Below are positions 7,293 through 9,652 of a stretch of 9,652 nucleotides of DNA, piece by piece. The stretch's first letter is position 1. Every line of letters begins with the position of its first letter. The DNA comes from Burkholderiales bacterium (GTDB lineage Bacteria > Pseudomonadota > Gammaproteobacteria > Burkholderiales > Burkholderiaceae_A): contig JAURCW010000034.1 in the NCBI GenBank assembly GCA_030828265.1, positions 1 to 9,652 of the forward strand. Direction: 5' to 3'. A model generated the notes under the pieces. The model did not search any database and was not told where the DNA came from. It saw only the letters and a program-made list of their open reading frames with translations. The translations under genes and the position numbers were made by a program.

Positions 7293-8549
7293 TTAAAAAA
7301 GGCGTCCACGAGCAAGCACAGGCCAGGTATCCACCACCTGGCCGTTTCGTACAACGACCAATTCGTCGTACAGGTTCACCGTGGGGTCGCAGTGGCCAGG
7401 AATAAGCCAGAGCTTTTTTCCGAGTAAGGACTCGGGTTCTGGCGTGTGCCCGTCTTGACTGGTCGTACATCGAAGAAGGCCATGTTCATCGTTCGCTTTT
7501 TCGTAGACGAGGCCAGGTGCGTTCTTGAGTTCTGGCAGCCCAGAGTCGACGCTTAAGGCCTTTAAACCCGCGTCAACAACTGCCCGGTCCGATGAGGTCT
7601 GGCTCATTACCGTCGTAAGAACAAACAGGCTTTGGGCGAAGTCCGGCTGAATGTTGGAGTCCCATTGGTTGCGCATGTAGTCAACATCCATGAAGACGTA
7701 GGAACCCGCCTGCAGTTCGGTAAAAAGACCGGTGCGTGCATCAAGGCCAACACTGCCTGAGCCACCGCCGGAGATGACCTTGGGTCGTGCGAGACCCAGT
7801 GCGTCAAAGGCCTCAAGGGTTTGCCTTACTTTGTTGCAGACAGCATCCACAACCGCAGCGCGTTCTTCAACCGAGCGCATATGCTGCGCAGTTCCGTGAT
7901 AGGCCTGTAAGCCCACCAGCCGAAGCCAAGGCATATAGTCTTCGATGGTCCTCGCCAGTTCTGCCGCAGGCCTTCCAGCTGCAATGCCACAGCGGTTCTG
8001 TCCAACATTGATTTCAAGGTAGATGGAAAGCGGAGCGATGCTCTGCTCTTGCTCAGCCTGTTCAAGCGCTTTGTTCATAAAGCCCGCAGCCCGTGCACTG
8101 TCGACGCAGACAATAAGTTCACCGCCAAGGTGAAGGCAGCGGCGATGCAGGCGAACAAGCCGTTGAAGTTTCGCCAGGCCCACGACCTCGTTGGCAATAA
8201 GAATGTCTCCAATGCCCTCAGCGGCAAAAGCCTCGGCCTCGGAAACCTTTTGGCAGCAAATGCCGACCGCACCTGCGGCAAGCTGCTGCTTGGCCAGGGC
8301 GGGGCACTTATGGCTTTTTGCATGGGGGCGAAGTTTCAGGCCAAAGCTTGTAACAAAGGTTTGCAGTGCCTGAATGTTTGCATGCAGTACATCCTCATCC
8401 ACCACCAGGCAGGGCGTATCGAGCATGTCCACCGACTGCCCAATTAGCTGGTGCTGGCTCATGGTGGGCAGGTTGGCAGGGGGACGATTGATGTCGAGGG
8501 CTTGGGTCTGTTGAGCTTTCATCATGGGGCTAGGTTTCGTGTGAGACAC
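7293..8549 (-). CDS. D-threonine aldolase / D-3-hydroxyaspartate aldolase-like PLP enzyme
   Basis: A fold-type III (alanine racemase-like) PLP enzyme of the D-threonine aldolase / D-serine dehydratase family. The Schiff-base lysine is K78 in LRPHAKSHK (73-81), the phosphate-binding loop is GGGSG (261-265), and AGSYVFMDVDY (281-291) is a family stretch. The C-terminal PGHCDPTVN (384-392) gives the H386-x-D388 pair that binds the divalent metal in D-threonine aldolases; eukaryotic D-serine dehydratase has Cys at the second position. It probably cleaves D-beta-hydroxy-amino acids to glycine and an aldehyde; D-serine dehydration is the alternative. Length from GTG 8549 is 418, about 30 more than family norms. 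M9 (8525) and M30 (8462) are alternative starts; M30 fits the family best, but none has a proper Shine-Dalgarno (GGAG lies one base before the GTG). It is divergent from the EamA permease, which might move a related amino acid. Confidence 0.88.
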   Translation of the reverse strand: MSHTKPSPMMKAQQTQALDINRPPANLPTMSQHQLIGQSVDMLDTPCLVVDEDVLHANIQALQTFVTSFGLKLRPHAKSHKCPALAKQQLAAGAVGICCQKVSEAEAFAAEGIGDILIANEVVGLAKLQRLVRLHRRCLHLGGELIVCVDSARAAGFMNKALEQAEQEQSIAPLSIYLEINVGQNRCGIAAGRPAAELARTIEDYMPWLRLVGLQAYHGTAQHMRSVEERAAVVDAVCNKVRQTLEAFDALGLARPKVISGGGSGSVGLDARTGLFTELQAGSYVFMDVDYMRNQWDSNIQPDFAQSLFVLTTVMSQTSSDRAVVDAGLKALSVDSGLPELKNAPGLVYEKANDEHGLLRCTTSQDGHTPEPESLLGKKLWLIPGHCDPTVNLYDELVVVRNGQVVDTWPVLARGRLF

Positions 8550-8563
8550 TCTCCATCCATTCT

Positions 8564-9466
8564 ATGGTTAATCCCGCTTGGAACTATCGGCTTGCGCTTA
8601 TTCTTTTATGGGTAACGCCTGCCCTCTGGTCAACCAACTACTTTGTTGCCAGGGCAGCGCCAGGCCTTATTGAGGCTCACCTTCTTGCGTTTTTACGTTG
8701 GTCGATGGTCTTTATTCTTCTTTTCCCGTTTGCCTACAAAGAGCTTCGTCGCGCCTGGCCGCTAACTGCTTTTGAGAAGAAAGACGCCGTGATCACCGGG
8801 GCGATGGGCATGTGGATTTGCGGTGCGATCGTTTATCTTGCGGGGCAGACGACCACAGCCATCAACATTGGTCTGCTCTATGCTCTCTCGCCGGTTCTCA
8901 TTGCCATTGCCTCGGTTCGTTATCTTGGTGAGCGGTTTAGCCCTAGGCAGTCCATCGGCGTTGCTCTTGCCTTGTTGGGCATGGTCTGGATTGTGACCAA
9001 AGGTCGTCCGATGGTGATTGCAGAGCTTGAGCTGCAGCCGGGGGATCTATGGATTTTGCTGGCAGTCGTTTCATGGACGGGCTATTCCATTCGAATGAAG
9101 GCCGTGACCTCGCGCTTCTCACCGGTGACTCGGCTTGCGGTGATTACTGTAGGTGGGCTTTTGGTATTGCTGCCTTTTACGATTCTTGAGTGGCTCTGGG
9201 TCGCAGACTATGCTTTGACCACCGGAGGGCTTGGTCTTGCGGTTCTTGCAGCGCTTCTTCCAGGCGTGTTCTCTTACCTTGCCTATGCCTTTATGCAAAA
9301 GGAGCTTGGGGCCGCGCGATCGGGCACCGTACTTTACTTAGGCCCTTTCTACGCGGGACTGATTAGCTGGTTGTTGCTCAACGAGCCGCCTTCAGACTTT
9401 CATTTTGTGGGTGGCGCCTTGATTTTGCTTGGTATTTTCTGGGTCAGTCGCGCACCACGTCCTTAA
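8564..9466 (+). CDS. EamA/DMT-superfamily permease (RhaT-like), substrate unknown
   Basis: A 300-residue inner-membrane protein with two EamA repeats, about ten helices: approximately 9-30, 38-58, 75-94, 98-118, 127-145, 160-178, 189-212, 222-244, 253-272 and 279-296. Internal markers are the glycine- and proline-rich ends of helix 4 (INIGLLYALSPVLIA, 100-114) and the corresponding second-repeat segment (SGTVLYLGPFYAGLIS, 253-268), then LLNEPPS, the usual loop before the last helix. Members export amino acids, metabolites or nucleosides. No residue here identifies the cargo, but the divergent D-hydroxy-amino-acid aldolase hints at amino-acid traffic. ATG 8564 has no Shine-Dalgarno and is only 14 bases from the GTG of the divergent gene, so it may be translated from a very short leader. 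No clear terminator follows. Confidence 0.88.
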   Translation: MVNPAWNYRLALILLWVTPALWSTNYFVARAAPGLIEAHLLAFLRWSMVFILLFPFAYKELRRAWPLTAFEKKDAVITGAMGMWICGAIVYLAGQTTTAINIGLLYALSPVLIAIASVRYLGERFSPRQSIGVALALLGMVWIVTKGRPMVIAELELQPGDLWILLAVVSWTGYSIRMKAVTSRFSPVTRLAVITVGGLLVLLPFTILEWLWVADYALTTGGLGLAVLAALLPGVFSYLAYAFMQKELGAARSGTVLYLGPFYAGLISWLLLNEPPSDFHFVGGALILLGIFWVSRAPRP

Positions 9467-9527
9467 GCTCTTGCGTTCTGCACGGGCATTCTGTCTCTCT
9501 GCAAGTTTTCATCTGCTCCGGCATAGC

Positions 9528-9555
9528 TTGCTAACAATATATAAATTTATATAAT
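9528..9555 (+). promoter_or_regulatory. Strong sigma70-type promoter over a 16-bp palindrome
   Basis: TTGCTA (9528-9533) and a perfect TATAAT (9550-9555) are separated by 16 bases; the start would be near 9562. The spacer and -10 overlap a perfect 16-bp palindrome (9538-9553), which could be an operator or a bidirectional -10. It is the clearest promoter in the window. It drives rightwards into the structured segment described next. Confidence 0.6.
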
Positions 9556-9561
9556 GTAAGC

Positions 9562-9637
9562 TCGTGTGGTGAAAAATCCCTAGCCCTTAAGGCCTGTAAG
9601 TCTTCCGGGCGCAAGGTGGTCAGTGGGATTTTTCGCC
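9562..9637 (+). ncRNA. Unidentified structured RNA or 5' leader with a 13-bp closing stem
   Basis: Bases 9568-9580 and 9625-9637 form a 13-pair stem with a single G-U wobble (9570 with 9635); the core GAAAAATCCC (9571-9580) pairs perfectly with GGGATTTTTC (9625-9634). The 44-nt interior could form smaller helices, for example GCCC (9583-9586) with GGGC (9607-9610) or CCTT (9585-9588) with AAGG (9613-9616), which are mutually compatible only in part. The stem starts about six bases after the predicted transcription start. The U run lies inside the stem, so this is not a normal intrinsic terminator. I do not match it to any riboswitch or sRNA family I know. It may be a small RNA, or the leader of a gene beyond 9652. 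The 9467-9527 segment before the promoter shows nothing clear. Confidence 0.4.
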
Positions 9638-9652
9638 TGAACCAGCTCTCAA

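Noticed and set aside
9471..9519. Possible intrinsic terminator after eamA (CTTGC ... GCAAG followed by TTTT).
   Set aside because: The stem is only five pairs with a loop of about 26 bases and the T run is short; not convincing.
1..9652. Search for mobile elements, CRISPR arrays, tRNA/rRNA genes and foreign-looking islands.
   Set aside because: No transposase or integrase motifs, regularly spaced repeats, tRNA-like GGTTCGA elements or abrupt composition change were seen. Frequent GATCG words appear to reflect codon usage (Asp/Ile-Arg/Gly contexts) rather than a repeat family.

Overview
The window looks like ordinary chromosomal DNA from a betaproteobacterium, most likely Burkholderiales. 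The evidence is the gene content and protein style: a long-form NadA, a BbZIP-like ZIP transporter, a small OmpA-C protein next to ubiG-gph, and a 6S RNA in the spacer after gph. GC content is moderate, and starts are a mix of ATG, GTG and TTG. I see no mobile element, CRISPR array, tRNA or rRNA.

Layout. (1) 1-418, minus strand: the first 139 codons of an AcuI/YhdH-type acrylyl-CoA reductase, cut by the window edge. (2) 461-2537, plus strand: nadA and nadC, overlapping by 14 bases, two consecutive steps of de novo NAD synthesis. nadB is not in the window. (3) 5558-2547, minus strand: a co-directional run of a Gdt1/MneA-type manganese exporter, a small OmpA-family lipid-independent cell-wall-binding protein, ubiG (ubiquinone O-methyltransferase), gph (phosphoglycolate phosphatase) and a 6S RNA (ssrS). 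The 6S RNA fills the spacer between the converging nadC and gph genes. (4) 5777-7291, plus strand: a ZIP-family metal importer followed 15 bases later by dps. An AT-rich spacer with a Fur-box-like 19-mer separates this pair from the divergent manganese exporter. (5) 8549-7293, minus strand: a PLP- and metal-dependent D-threonine aldolase-like protein, convergent with dps with one base between stop codons. (6) 8564-9466, plus strand: an EamA/DMT-family ten-helix permease, divergent from the aldolase gene with starts only 14 bases apart. (7) 9467-9652: no gene, but a strong sigma70-type promoter overlapping a 16-bp perfect palindrome, followed by a 13-bp stem closing a 44-nt loop. I do not recognise this structured RNA or leader.

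Functionally there are three themes. NAD synthesis is nadAC. Ubiquinone and housekeeping functions are ompA-ubiG-gph-6S. Metal and oxidative-stress handling is Mn export set against ZIP import plus Dps iron sequestration, arranged back to back around one regulatory spacer. The most informative non-coding finds are the 6S RNA, whose fold can be drawn base by base, and the unidentified structured RNA at the right end. I found no convincing new multi-gene system here.
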